The notes under the pieces were generated by a model that worked only from the letters and a program-made list of their open reading frames with translations, was not told where the DNA came from and did not search any database. From Glaciecola sp. KUL10 (lineage in GTDB: Bacteria > Pseudomonadota > Gammaproteobacteria > Enterobacterales > Alteromonadaceae), in assembly GCF_003203515.1 (NCBI RefSeq), contig NZ_BGNG01000008.1, forward strand, positions 124,001 through 188,000: 64,000 nucleotides of DNA, read 5' to 3'. The translations under genes and the position numbers were made by a program. The number at the start of each line of letters is the position of its first letter. Positions within the stretch are counted from its first letter, which is position 1. Below are positions 1 to 8,893 of the stretch, in pieces.

Positions 1-311
1 TAGATTGAAATAGCAGTATTCAATGCCAGCCAAGGTGCCCACCCCAATATGATCATGATTGGCATTAAAAACACGCCGTAAAGAAGCCCCAAGGGCAATA
101 GGAAAAGAAATACTTTACTCAGCTTAGGTAGTTTAAATATCCACTGATATGCAGAAGGGTAAGCATTAACTACTTTCGGCGAAGCTTTCCAAATCGCTTT
201 GTTAGATGCAATGCTTGGAACATGAGCAAACAAAAGCTCTAAGCCAAGACTAAAGTAAGCAAGCAGAATAATGCTACTTACCAAAAATTCCATATCGACA
301 AGGCTATTCAT
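1..311 (-). CDS. Membrane protein, C-terminus cut by window edge
   Basis: About 103 residues are visible from an ATG that overlaps the stop codon of the glycosyltransferase gene (ATGAATAG). The N-terminus is a hydrophobic helix (EFLVSSIILLAYFSLGLELL) and a second hydrophobic stretch (VFLFLLPLGLLYGVFLMPIM) follows around residues 68-90, so it is an integral membrane protein. I do not recognise the family. The overlap makes it the fifth gene of the ribA-sulfotransferase-CDP-alcohol transferase-glycosyltransferase run, so a role in the same envelope-lipid or glycan pathway is inferred from position only. Confidence 0.6.
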   Translation of the reverse strand, partial: MNSLVDMEFLVSSIILLAYFSLGLELLFAHVPSIASNKAIWKASPKVVNAYPSAYQWIFKLPKLSKVFLFLLPLGLLYGVFLMPIMIILGWAPWLALNTAISI

Positions 312-1344
312 GAAATGGCCCAATAACATTGGCAAACTCCCTGCCCACCTGCTCCCAATTTCTTACCTCAATCTTTTGCTTTGGCGTGATTGCAAAATAA
401 GCACTTGCGCGTGTCATCAGATCATTCAGATCTTCGACAACGCTATTGATTGTATGCGTTTTTAAATACCTTACGCTTTTTGATTCGATGAAATCAGATA
501 CTTCCCCACTTTGAGCAGATAGCATAGGTAAACCTGAGGCAATTGCTTCTAAACTGACCATCGAATATGGTTCATAAGGAGATAATTGAACGAACAAATC
601 TGCATTGACCATTGCTGCATTGATTGCTGCTTGATCAGCTGTTCCATGATAGCGAATCCTATCACTCAACCGCTTAGATTTTATCGAAGCCAAAATCTCT
701 TGTGCATAATGTGGTGCAAAACCTTCGTCACCATATATATCAAGCGTCCACGGTAATTCTAATAACTGGCTGAGTGAGTTCAGCAGTATTTCATAGCCTT
801 TATTAGGGATAAGATTTGCCACTACTAGTAGTTTTGAAGGGAGTGGCGAGTAACTCGTTTTACACTGCCAATTTTCCTTTAGCCCGGGCTTAACCTCGAA
901 GATCTGCTCCTGAAGCAAGTTGTAATTTTGCATCATGTAACTAGAGCAAGCTGAGCCTGTGGTGATGACATGAGACTTTTCAATCATACTTTTAAGGTAA
1001 GCGACACTTTCTAAAGCTTCAGTTTCAGTCTTTACTTGCTTTTCGGGTGGTAAGTGACACAAGAGAATAGGTGCAGATGGCAATGGGCGTGCCCCCCATC
1101 TCGTCGCAAATTCTTCAATGGCTATGCTGTCTATGATGATAAGGTTTGACGGATCGATCAGTAGTGATTGCTCAGGTGTATACGTTGTGATTGACCAGCC
1201 GATTTGAGTCAAATATTTAAAAACTTGCTGGTTGTAAATGTAGCCACCTGAAATCCGGTTTTCAGCACTTTCACACACAAAACTAATGGCTTTTTGTTTT
1301 GCTCTATTGGGTCTAATGTCTGCTTGCATGTCGGAAAAACTCAT
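304..1344 (-). CDS. GT4-type glycosyltransferase
   Basis: A glycosyltransferase of the GT-B fold, probably using an activated sugar donor in the cytoplasm. The C-terminal half shows the GT4 pattern: a KLLVVANLIPNKGYEILL strand after the linker, then the donor-site run SPYEPYSMVSLEAIASGLP with its E-x7-E type acidic residues. The open frame extends 31 codons further upstream, but that part lies inside the preceding gene. I prefer the ATG of MSFSDMQAD, which leaves a 32-nt overlap; no strong ribosome site decides it. Product about 346 aa. It sits between a CDP-alcohol phosphatidyltransferase and a membrane protein, so its acceptor may be a lipid head group. Acceptor and sugar are unknown. Confidence 0.75.
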   Translation of the reverse strand: MSFSDMQADIRPNRAKQKAISFVCESAENRISGGYIYNQQVFKYLTQIGWSITTYTPEQSLLIDPSNLIIIDSIAIEEFATRWGARPLPSAPILLCHLPPEKQVKTETEALESVAYLKSMIEKSHVITTGSACSSYMMQNYNLLQEQIFEVKPGLKENWQCKTSYSPLPSKLLVVANLIPNKGYEILLNSLSQLLELPWTLDIYGDEGFAPHYAQEILASIKSKRLSDRIRYHGTADQAAINAAMVNADLFVQLSPYEPYSMVSLEAIASGLPMLSAQSGEVSDFIESKSVRYLKTHTINSVVEDLNDLMTRASAYFAITPKQKIEVRNWEQVGREFANVIGPFHE

Positions 1345-2017
1345 AAAATGAAATCGTAAAAGATAGGGATACCAAAATGATGCTAAGAAACAATATGTAA
1401 ATTTGTGCAGGGTTGGGTGCGATAACCGCGAGTACAATTAATACAAAATTAATACCGGCTAGTGCCGCTGCATAAAACTTTTTGGTTTCTTGATAATCAG
1501 GTTGTGGAAGAGACCAAACGGCTAGACGGTATAAGTAACGCAATACTCCTGGTAAAAGCATTAAATAGCCGACATTGGTGGTAAACAGAAAATAGAGGCC
1601 CATACTATTTACAAAAAAAGCATCTACTTCCATATCAAACACGCGTCCAAATTCGCTCGTTTGGCCAGTTTTTCTTGCGATGTAACCGTCCAAAACATCT
1701 AGAAACACATTGCAAAGTAACAGTGTAAAGAGCCAACTTACTGATATCCATTGGAAATTCATGAAACAATAGACGACTATTAAACATCGTATTGCAGTGA
1801 CATAATTTGCTGGACTATTTAATGGCTTAGCGTCAGTAATTGCTCTCGACTGATTAAAAACTAGATAAGCAAACGATAAGATACTTATTAGTATTAATGG
1901 AATAAACGAATGAAGCGCAGTAGCTGCAATTGTCGCGAGTAATGTGAATAGAGCATGGTAATTGGACCACAGCTCTAATGAACAAGACTTAGCATAATGA
2001 CTCACTTTCTGCATCAT
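1313..2017 (-). CDS. CDP-alcohol phosphatidyltransferase family protein
   Basis: Integral membrane enzyme that joins a CDP-alcohol (typically CDP-diacylglycerol) to an alcohol acceptor. The family signature D-x2-D-G-x2-A-R-x8-G-x3-D-x3-D is complete: D107, D110, G111, A114, R115, G124, D128 and D132. Several hydrophobic helices flank it; 234 aa is a usual length. Its ATG overlaps the sulfotransferase stop (ATGA), so the two are probably translated together. It is not in a recognisable pgsA or pssA setting. With a sulfotransferase before it and a glycosyltransferase after it, a specialised phospholipid or sulfated glycolipid is a reasonable but unproved guess. Confidence 0.85.
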   Translation of the reverse strand: MMQKVSHYAKSCSLELWSNYHALFTLLATIAATALHSFIPLILISILSFAYLVFNQSRAITDAKPLNSPANYVTAIRCLIVVYCFMNFQWISVSWLFTLLLCNVFLDVLDGYIARKTGQTSEFGRVFDMEVDAFFVNSMGLYFLFTTNVGYLMLLPGVLRYLYRLAVWSLPQPDYQETKKFYAAALAGINFVLIVLAVIAPNPAQIYILFLSIILVSLSFTISFYEFFRHASRH

Positions 2018-2919
2018 GCTCCCCTCATTGAAGATGCAGTTTCATCATATTTGCTATCAAAGCTAATACCAAACTCGCTATTCAACTGTTGATTAGAACG
2101 CTTGTAAAAATGATTTAACCGCTCAAGCACCCTTTCATTCATAGGGATCTTTTGAGCCTGGTTGTGTTTCACCTTTAAATGAGAAGAAAAATCATGGCGT
2201 GGTAAATCAAGAAAGTCGGTAATTTGAGCCAATGCATTATTGCCTATCAAAGGGTTTTCAAATATCCCGGTTGGCAGCACTAACAAACGTTCGGAACCGT
2301 AGACAGCCCTCCATCTTCTTAGATAGTCAATATAGCGTCCTTGATGTAATATGCGTGTGGATTTTTTTTCTTTAAATGCTCTTATTTCTTGATTAACAAA
2401 CGCTAAAAGAGGGGGCATATCAAAACCCTCTCGACCTTCCCTGTTAAAGCGTTTAAACATTCGGTAGTGCGATATAAAACGCAAAGCTGGGTCTCTCACC
2501 AACATTATTATTTTGGCGTTCGGAAGCACTGTTTTAACAAGACCTGGTTTTGCACTGAAATAGGTGTTAGCAGTAGCTTCGAAACTGATGTAATGCGTAT
2601 TTGCTTTTTTAATAAAGGATAAGGACGATTCTGAAAACGTTTGATTAGCTGCTAAGTCAACCCAATTAGTTTTGATAGCGCCTTCATGGCTGCGTTCTGG
2701 AAATAATGAGCAGTATTTATCAAAGTTTGCTATCAACTTCGGTAGAGAAGCATGTGAAAAATAACCTGGCTCTTTCTCCATTGATGGCAGCACGTTCGGG
2801 TGCTCACTCAAATAACGATAGAGTGAAGATGTCCCGCATTTGATACCGCCTATTATCAAGAATGATGGAAGCAGTCTGTCTTTATTCACTAATGCGTGAT
2901 CAACTGAAAATTCGTTCAT
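2014..2919 (-). CDS. Sulfotransferase family protein
   Basis: Transfers sulfate from PAPS to a hydroxyl or amine acceptor. The 5'-phosphosulfate loop is seen at residues 23-33 (IGGIKCGTSSL), and the 3'-phosphate motif near residues 137-155 (IIMLVRDPALRFISHYRMF), with the expected R and S. 301 aa matches the cytosolic/heparan-type bacterial sulfotransferases. There is no signal peptide or membrane helix. Fourteen nucleotides separate it from ribA upstream and it overlaps the CDP-alcohol transferase downstream. Substrate unknown; neighbours point to a lipid or glycan acceptor. Confidence 0.85.
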   Translation of the reverse strand: MNEFSVDHALVNKDRLLPSFLIIGGIKCGTSSLYRYLSEHPNVLPSMEKEPGYFSHASLPKLIANFDKYCSLFPERSHEGAIKTNWVDLAANQTFSESSLSFIKKANTHYISFEATANTYFSAKPGLVKTVLPNAKIIMLVRDPALRFISHYRMFKRFNREGREGFDMPPLLAFVNQEIRAFKEKKSTRILHQGRYIDYLRRWRAVYGSERLLVLPTGIFENPLIGNNALAQITDFLDLPRHDFSSHLKVKHNQAQKIPMNERVLERLNHFYKRSNQQLNSEFGISFDSKYDETASSMRGA

Positions 2920-2932
2920 TTTAGTCGATGAC

Positions 2933-3550
2933 CTACTTTAATTTAGCGACATCAAAATGATGGCCTAATTTTTCTGTCTTCGTTCTTAAATACCCCACAT
3001 TATCTTTTGTCATGCCATGATCAATCGGATGGCGAGCAAGTATATTTACCCCTAACTTTTCTAGTGCTCGAACCTTTTTGGGATTATTCGTCATCAAGTA
3101 CACATTTTTTACATCCAATGATTCAAGCATAAACTTGCAAATATCATATGATCTTAAATCTGCATCAAACCCCAAATGATTATTAGCTTCGACAGTATCA
3201 AAACCTTGATCTTGAAGCTGATACGCTTTTATCTTATTGATTAGGCCGATCCCACGGCCTTCTTGACGAAGGTATAAAATAATACCTCTTGAGTCAGCGA
3301 CTACATTTTGCAAAGCTTTTTCAAGCTGGAACCCGCAGTCGCATTTTGTGCTAAATAAGGCGTCTCCGGTCAAACATTCAGAGTGTATTCGGATTTGTAA
3401 AACATCATTGGGTCCCCACTTTCCGAAAGACAATGCGATATGTTCTTTCTGAGTTTGTTTTTCTACGAATCCATGGATACGAAACTCACCAAAGCGAGTC
3501 GGGAGTTTCGCACTACTGACATATTCATATAAGTCGTGAGGGTTTGGCAT
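2933..3550 (-). CDS. ribA: GTP cyclohydrolase II
   Basis: First committed step of riboflavin synthesis: GTP to diamino-hydroxy-ribosylamino-pyrimidinone phosphate, formate and pyrophosphate. The zinc site C-x10-C-x-C is C59, C70 and C72 of the 205-aa product, followed by the RQEGRGIGL nucleotide loop at 95-103 and the ANNHLGFDADLRSY segment. I chose the ATG of MPNPHDLYEY because AGGA lies 6-7 nt before it; the frame opens 19 codons earlier without a ribosome site. No DHBP synthase domain is fused. Being the lead gene of a run with a sulfotransferase and lipid enzymes is unusual. No FMN riboswitch was seen upstream. Confidence 0.93.
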   Translation of the reverse strand: MPNPHDLYEYVSSAKLPTRFGEFRIHGFVEKQTQKEHIALSFGKWGPNDVLQIRIHSECLTGDALFSTKCDCGFQLEKALQNVVADSRGIILYLRQEGRGIGLINKIKAYQLQDQGFDTVEANNHLGFDADLRSYDICKFMLESLDVKNVYLMTNNPKKVRALEKLGVNILARHPIDHGMTKDNVGYLRTKTEKLGHHFDVAKLK

Positions 3551-3705
3551 GAAAGTTCCTTTTTGTTGAATTAATGATAGACCGGTTTTCTCTACCATTA
3601 TTTTCACACTAATTTTTTATTGTCATATATCCATTTACGCCGGTAATTTAAGAAAGTTGCAGACACATATTTTTTTTACATTATTTTTTTATTATGAGGC
3701 AGAAT

Positions 3706-4449
3706 TTAATCTTTCAACCATGAATTCATATTTTCAATATGGTCATGCACCGTCATGTCTACAGACAACGGGGTTACTGAACAATAGTTATTGTTGACAG
3801 CATCAAAGTCCGTCCCTTCACCAGCATCTGATTCCATCCCTATCTTTCCATACCAAAATATTTCTTTTCCGAATGGGTCGATATCTTTAATCATTGTGTC
3901 TGCACGATGCCTTCTTCCTGAGCGGGTTGCTTTAATTCCTTTAATTTTCGCAAGTGGAATATCTGGCACATTGACATTTAAAATTTCGTTTGGTCTGAGG
4001 GGATGTTCCTGAATTTTGGAAACTAAGTCACAAACAATTTGTGCAGCACTTTCTAAGTGTTTAACTTCTTTACTGCATGTCGATACAGCTATTGCAGGAA
4101 GCCCCATGTGACGCCCCTCAAATGCGGCAGCGACTGTCCCAGAATAAATGATGTCATCTCCAAGATTTGGACCGTGATTGATGCCTGAAATAACCAAGTG
4201 AGGCTCTTCTTTTAAAAAGCAATTTATGCCAACCTGTACACAATCTGAAGGGGTACCATTTACTGAGTAAAACCCGTTATCCATCTTTTGTATTCTTAAG
4301 GGTGAATGCAAGGAAAGAGCATTGCTCATTCCGCTACAGTTCCGATCAGGCGCTATCACAGTCACATCATGTTGTTGACTCAAGTACTGATAGAGTGTGT
4401 TTAATCCCAGTGCAAACACACCATCGTCGTTACTCAAAAGTATTTTCAT
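3706..4449 (-). CDS. surE: 5'/3'-nucleotidase SurE
   Basis: Metal-dependent nucleoside monophosphatase of stationary-phase survival. The N-terminal metal motif LLSNDDG is at residues 4-10, NCSGMSNALS near 37-46, GTPSDCVQVG in the middle, and SGINHGPNLGDDIIYSGTVA near 90-109. The start at MKILLSNDDG gives 247 aa, the standard length, with AAGGAAG about nine bases before it; the open frame is 11 codons longer. In many gammaproteobacteria surE lies with truD, pcm and rpoS, but here it stands alone. 155 bp without an obvious terminator separate it from ribA. Confidence 0.95.
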   Translation of the reverse strand: MKILLSNDDGVFALGLNTLYQYLSQQHDVTVIAPDRNCSGMSNALSLHSPLRIQKMDNGFYSVNGTPSDCVQVGINCFLKEEPHLVISGINHGPNLGDDIIYSGTVAAAFEGRHMGLPAIAVSTCSKEVKHLESAAQIVCDLVSKIQEHPLRPNEILNVNVPDIPLAKIKGIKATRSGRRHRADTMIKDIDPFGKEIFWYGKIGMESDAGEGTDFDAVNNNYCSVTPLSVDMTVHDHIENMNSWLKD

Positions 4450-4795
4450 ATCAATAAACTTCCTTTTCCCATTATTAACCATTTATGTTTCGAGATTTAC
4501 ACCAATAAAGGAGCACAATTGCATCGAACCCAAGCTATTTAACATTCAATACCCCGAAGCCATAGAATGCAACTTTATAAACTTGATTCAGTCGCCATTG
4601 AGCAGGCATTAGTAACGTAGTATTTCATTAAGTTGAGGTTACAAGTGCGAATAGGCAATATAGAACCTATCCTGAAAAAATTAAACAAGAGGGAATAAAA
4701 AACTGAAAAAGGTTTTCTTCCTTGAAACTGAAGCTTTATTGGGAAAGCCCAGAAAGTAAAACAGCCTAACAATTGTAGCTTTTATTGTTTGATAA
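4450..4795. other. Intergenic stretch, no gene seen
   Basis: About 350 bases between miaE and surE, both on the minus strand. Open frames here are short and look like chance frames. No rho-independent terminator with a U-tract, tRNA or repeat was recognised. The surE promoter should lie here but no clear -35/-10 pair stands out. Confidence 0.4.
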
Positions 4796-5560
4796 CTAGA
4801 CGATTAGGGGGACACCACTGTGAAACTTAAAATCAGTATCGGGAGTAGATATTAGTTCAGCCTCAATTTGACCAAAAAAAGTAATTCGTTCAGTTATGTC
4901 TTTACCTGCTATTTTTTGAGCTAACGCTAGGTAGTCTTGATAATGTCGGGCTTCCGAGCGCAATAATGACACATAGAATTTACATAGTTCATCATCAAGG
5001 TGCGGAGCTAACTTTGCAAACCGTTCACATGAACGAGCTTCAATGTAAGCACCAATAATCAATTTATCAATTAGAGCGTCAGGTTCATGCGTTTTGACGT
5101 TCTTCATCATGCCTTTGGCATAACGTCCCGCAGTTATCCCATCAAAAGGAATATCACGCTCTACCATAATCTCTAACACCTGATAAAAATGATGTAATTC
5201 TTCTTTTATCAGTAACACCATTTTATCAATAAGGTCTTTACCATAAGGCGAATTCTTTTTTGGCTGGATAGATTTTGATAAGTTATTCTTTTTGGCTAAA
5301 GAATGTAAGTCGCCCTGTTTCCGATACAAAAAATCTTCGTAGGGTTCAAGCCACTCAATAAGTGCTTTACCACTCTCTTTATCCACCGCATATTTTCGAA
5401 TAAGAAAAAGTGCAGTCTGCCCTGCTTTTAATTCACACGCGAGATGGTCCCTTAAAATCACAGGTAAATTCTCTGGCTTTTTAGCTTGTTCAATCCATTT
5501 GTCTGGGGTGTCACATTTAAGAAAGGATTTTATTGGACTTAATAGTTCAGAATAAGACAC
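4796..5560 (-). CDS. miaE: tRNA-(ms2io6A)-hydroxylase
   Basis: Diiron monooxygenase that hydroxylates the isopentenyl group of ms2i6A37 in tRNAs reading UNN codons. The ferritin-like four-helix fold carries its ligand motifs: EELHHFYQVLE near residue 115, EARSCERF near 168 and SEARHYQDY near 197, plus an N-terminal helix with HLACELKAGQTAL. 254 aa is the normal length. It is monocistronic here. Confidence 0.92.
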   Translation of the reverse strand: MSYSELLSPIKSFLKCDTPDKWIEQAKKPENLPVILRDHLACELKAGQTALFLIRKYAVDKESGKALIEWLEPYEDFLYRKQGDLHSLAKKNNLSKSIQPKKNSPYGKDLIDKMVLLIKEELHHFYQVLEIMVERDIPFDGITAGRYAKGMMKNVKTHEPDALIDKLIIGAYIEARSCERFAKLAPHLDDELCKFYVSLLRSEARHYQDYLALAQKIAGKDITERITFFGQIEAELISTPDTDFKFHSGVPLIV

Positions 5561-6028
5561 GACTAAAACTGCTTACATTACAAAACACCCACAGAGTTTA
5601 CCATGAAATACCAAAATCACACATTTCCATAAAGTAATAATTTAACAGGTATCGGAACGGGTTAGCGGTAATCAGTATTATCAAATCAGTTTTCTGATTT
5701 GATAATACTGACGTGTACACACAATTGGGAGGGCATCATTCGTATAGTGAATGCCTTCGAAAAGCCTATAGCAAATTAATATTTGCAAAATCGCATGAGC
5801 ACAACCACACTAAATGTAAATAAGCTGTTAACTAAAGAGTTAACACTGTAACAATATAGTGACATTTGAGAATAAATATTGTACAAGTAAAGACGGAATA
5901 GAATTAACCGTAAAAATTATAAGGATTTACGGTCAAACAAAAGACCTGACATATGGCTCTTAATGCGGATCGAGCTTCATCAGGGTAAGACAGAGAATGA
6001 GTTTGACTCATCACATTAGGAGCAACAA
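5561..6028. other. AT-rich intergenic region with inverted repeats
   Basis: Divergent promoter region between miaE (minus) and the Yip1-family gene (plus). It holds a perfect 18-bp hairpin (listed separately), a smaller inverted repeat accgtaaa/tttacggt at 5907-5914 and 5926-5933, and paired gttaac boxes near 5829-5846. No open frame is convincing. Confidence 0.5.
5672..5711. repeat. Perfect 18-bp inverted repeat with T4 loop
   Basis: The left arm tcagtattatcaaatcag and its exact reverse complement are separated by four T. There is no following T-run, and the element sits upstream of both flanking genes, so a simple terminator is not the obvious reading. It could be an extruding cruciform, a protein site, or a structured leader. 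Confidence 0.85.
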
Positions 6029-6634
6029 ATGATATTGAATCATTTATGGGGTATTTACACTCACCCAAAAGAAGAATGGGCAACCATTGATAGACAACAC
6101 GAAAGTTATTTTTATGCATTAAGCCATATCATGGTGATTGCACTTATACCCGCTGGTATGGCTTATTATGCCTCGGCATATTTGGGTTGGGATATTGGCG
6201 CAGGTCCTACGGCAGATGTCATTAAACTCACCCAGACAAGTGCAATGAGCATGGCTGTGGCTATGTATTTTGGCCTTATTGTTGGTGTGATAGCGCTTGC
6301 GATATTAATCCATGAATTAGCAAAGTCGTTTGACACCCACCCCAATTACACTCAATCTTTAGAAATAGCAGCCTATACAGCAACTCCACTATTTATGACT
6401 GGATTTAGCGCGTTTTATCCTGAGCTGTGGTTCATTATGACGATTGGCCTAGTTGGCTTATCTTACTCAGTTTATCTGCTCTACTCTGGTGTGCCGATTA
6501 TGTTGCATATACCAGAAGAAAAAGGGTTTATCTTTTCAAGTTCGGTTGTAACCTGTGGGCTAGTCCTTCTTGTCATTCTTATGGCATTGTCTGTGATTTT
6601 ATGGAGCGTTGGTTTAGGCCCTCAATACGCTTAG
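6029..6634 (+). CDS. Yip1-family inner-membrane protein
   Basis: A 201-aa protein with about five hydrophobic helices. The N-terminus MILNHLWGIYTHPKEEW matches the start of bacterial Yip1-domain proteins (helix, then a P-x2-EW turn). Such proteins are widespread in gammaproteobacteria and their function is unknown. The start ATG has TTAGGAG before it. It is a single-gene unit ending at a strong bidirectional terminator. Confidence 0.8.
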   Translation: MILNHLWGIYTHPKEEWATIDRQHESYFYALSHIMVIALIPAGMAYYASAYLGWDIGAGPTADVIKLTQTSAMSMAVAMYFGLIVGVIALAILIHELAKSFDTHPNYTQSLEIAAYTATPLFMTGFSAFYPELWFIMTIGLVGLSYSVYLLYSGVPIMLHIPEEKGFIFSSSVVTCGLVLLVILMALSVILWSVGLGPQYA

Positions 6635-6676
6635 CGGTATTGAGCACAAGGATACCGCATTATCTTTGAATAGCAA

Positions 6677-6700
6677 AAAGCCCCATTTTATTGGGGCTTT
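6677..6700. terminator. Bidirectional rho-independent terminator
   Basis: Stem AAAGCCCC / GGGGCTTT with loop ATTTTATT, lying between the convergent Yip1-family gene and purF. A-rich and T-rich flanks allow it to stop transcription in both directions. Confidence 0.85.
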
Positions 6701-6749
6701 CTAATGTCAATCATTTGATTTCACTTCCGGCGCAATATGAACCAATAAC

Positions 6750-8267
6750 TTATGAATCCATATTGTGCATTTCTAAGTTGCTCAATTCAGTTTGAACCTT
6801 AGGGTTTGCCTTCGCTTTTTCACTTCTCGCTGAATCAATTCGCTCTAAATAGGCCTGATCAACGTCACCAGTGATATAATTTCCGTCAAACACTGAGGTT
6901 TCAAAGCCTTTAAGATTTGGGTTTTCTTCTTTTACGGCTTCCACTAAATCGCTTATATCCTGAAAAATCAACCCATCTGACTTGATGCACTCACTTATCT
7001 GTTCGATTTCTCTGCCATAAGCAATGAGTTCATTAGCAGATGGCATATCAATTCCGTAAACATTTGGGAAACGAATTTCTGGTGCGGCTGAAGCAAAATA
7101 TACTTTTTTCGCGCCCGACTCTCTGGCCATTTCAATAATTTGTTCTGATGTCGTTCCGCGTACAATAGAATCATCTACAAGCAGCACATTTTTACCTTTA
7201 AACTCAGATCCAATCGCATTAAGTTTTCTGCGCACAGATTTTCTGCGCATTTTTTGGCCTGGCATAATAAAGGTTCGGCCTATATAACGATTTTTTACAA
7301 ACCCCTGGCGGTAAGGCTTATCCAATGTGTTCGCAATTTGTAAGGCAACATCCATAGATGTTTCTGGAATCGGAATAACCACATCAATGTCTTTATCTGC
7401 CCATTCACGTGCAATCTTTTCGCCTAATTTGCGCCCCATGTTAACGCGCGAGGCGTAAACCGAAATGCCATCAATTTCCGAGTCAGGTCTTGCGAAGTAA
7501 ACGAATTCAAATATGCAAGGAGTACAGGCTGGGTTTTCGGCGCATTGTTGAGTAAATAGCTCCCCTTTTTCGCTCACATAAACTGCTTCGCCAGGCGCCA
7601 CATCACGAATGAACTTAAACCCTACCGCGTTAAGCGCCACACTCTCAGAAGCGACCATGTACTCGTCACCGCTTTCAGTAGTACGTTTGCCTAGCACCAA
7701 AGGACGAATACCGTGGGGGTCACGAAACGCTACCATTCCCTGCCCAATGATAGCTGCCACCACCGCATATGCGCCTTTGATTTTTTGATGCACAGTTTTG
7801 ACTGCATCAAAGATTTCTTGTGGCTGGACTTCCATCGTGCCGGTATTTTGCAAAGAATGAGCAAAAATATTTAACAAGAGCTCAGAGTCTGAAGTGGTAT
7901 TAATGTGGCGACGGGCAATTCGATATACCTCATCTTGTAATTCAAACGCATTGGTAAGGTTGCCGTTATGAGCAAAAGCAATACCAAATGGTGAGTTTAC
8001 GTAAAAAGGTTGTGCCTCGGCAGAGCTAGAAGAGCCGGCGGTAGGATAACGACAATGACCGATACCAAAATTCCCAGACAAACGTTTCATGTGACGTGTC
8101 CGAAATACGTCGCGCACCAAGCCATTCTCTTTACGAAGGTGGAACATACCATCGTTGATAGTCATGATCCCCGCAGCATCTTGACCACGATGCTGCAACA
8201 CAATTAGTGCATCGTACAAGTCTTGGTTGACTGGCCCTTTACCCACGATACCAACAATACCACACAT
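6750..8267 (-). CDS. purF: Amidophosphoribosyltransferase
   Basis: First step of purine synthesis: PRPP plus glutamine to phosphoribosylamine. The N-terminal Ntn-hydrolase domain starts MCGIVGIVG, where Cys2 becomes the nucleophile after removal of Met1, followed by [10 protein letters not shown]. The C-terminal phosphoribosyltransferase domain has the PRPP loop [14 protein letters not shown]. 505 aa fits the enteric-type enzyme. It is the last gene of the truA-accD-folC-dedD-cvpA-purF series, 15 bp after cvpA. The sequence alone shows no PurR box that I can point to. Confidence 0.97.
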   Translation of the reverse strand: MCGIVGIVGKGPVNQDLYDALIVLQHRGQDAAGIMTINDGMFHLRKENGLVRDVFRTRHMKRLSGNFGIGHCRYPTAGSSSSAEAQPFYVNSPFGIAFAHNGNLTNAFELQDEVYRIARRHINTTSDSELLLNIFAHSLQNTGTMEVQPQEIFDAVKTVHQKIKGAYAVVAAIIGQGMVAFRDPHGIRPLVLGKRTTESGDEYMVASESVALNAVGFKFIRDVAPGEAVYVSEKGELFTQQCAENPACTPCIFEFVYFARPDSEIDGISVYASRVNMGRKLGEKIAREWADKDIDVVIPIPETSMDVALQIANTLDKPYRQGFVKNRYIGRTFIMPGQKMRRKSVRRKLNAIGSEFKGKNVLLVDDSIVRGTTSEQIIEMARESGAKKVYFASAAPEIRFPNVYGIDMPSANELIAYGREIEQISECIKSDGLIFQDISDLVEAVKEENPNLKGFETSVFDGNYITGDVDQAYLERIDSARSEKAKANPKVQTELSNLEMHNMDS

Positions 8268-8282
8268 ATAAGCTAACCCTTT

Positions 8283-8774
8283 TTAATTGCTTGGAGAGAT
8301 AAAACTTGAACTGCCTTTTACATACTCAAAAAACCAATCAATGATAATTGCAAACTCTGGGAGTAGAACAGAATCAGACCACCACTGGCTTTTTGAAGCG
8401 GGTGTAAAGGTATCCATAAAAAATAACAATGCGCTAACCACTAGCACGCCTCTGAGCGCACCAAACACAGCACCTAAAACGCGGTCTGTTCCGCTTAAAC
8501 CTGTCGCTTGAACAAGCTTTGAAATAATAAAGTTTAACATTGCTCCTGCAATAAGCGTCGCAATAAACAAAATGGCGATAGCCACCCCATTACGTACTAG
8601 AGTGTCTGAGATTTGAGTAAGAAAACTGGCGAGTTGGGGATAAAATTGGCTGGCAATAAAAAGCGCAGAAAACCAAACCACTAATGAGATGGCTTCTTTC
8701 ATAAAACCGCGGACAATACTGATGAGAGCAGAAAAAGCAATCACACCAATAATGGCAAAATCAAACCAATTCAT
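8283..8774 (-). CDS. cvpA: CvpA family membrane protein
   Basis: 163-aa inner-membrane protein with four hydrophobic helices, starting MNWFDFAIIGVIAFSALISI. The helix-2 pattern VRGFMKEAISLVVWFSALF is typical of CvpA, first known from colicin V production and envelope stress tolerance. I use the internal ATG, as the 16 extra codons of the longer frame do not look like a protein start. It lies directly before purF, as is common in gammaproteobacteria. Confidence 0.92.
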   Translation of the reverse strand: MNWFDFAIIGVIAFSALISIVRGFMKEAISLVVWFSALFIASQFYPQLASFLTQISDTLVRNGVAIAILFIATLIAGAMLNFIISKLVQATGLSGTDRVLGAVFGALRGVLVVSALLFFMDTFTPASKSQWWSDSVLLPEFAIIIDWFFEYVKGSSSFISPSN

Positions 8775-8893
8775 AGAAGACTTTTCGCCTGTATGTGCCT
8801 GAAACACACCAACTCTTGACAATGGCGCGCATTCTAACAGAAGGCTTATTCCGCGCCAATAATAAAACCGTTTATTTAGCTATTTATCGCATT

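Noticed and set aside
2933-3607. FMN riboswitch or fused DHBP synthase at ribA
   Set aside because: No RFN-element sequence was recognised in the leader, and the protein has only the cyclohydrolase II domain.
4575-4772. 65-codon frame on the minus strand between miaE and surE
   Set aside because: No ribosome site, no recognisable domain and an odd composition. Likely a chance frame.
6427-6669. 80-codon plus-strand frame inside and beyond the Yip1-family gene
   Set aside because: Overlaps a clear membrane-protein gene in another frame and runs into the terminator.
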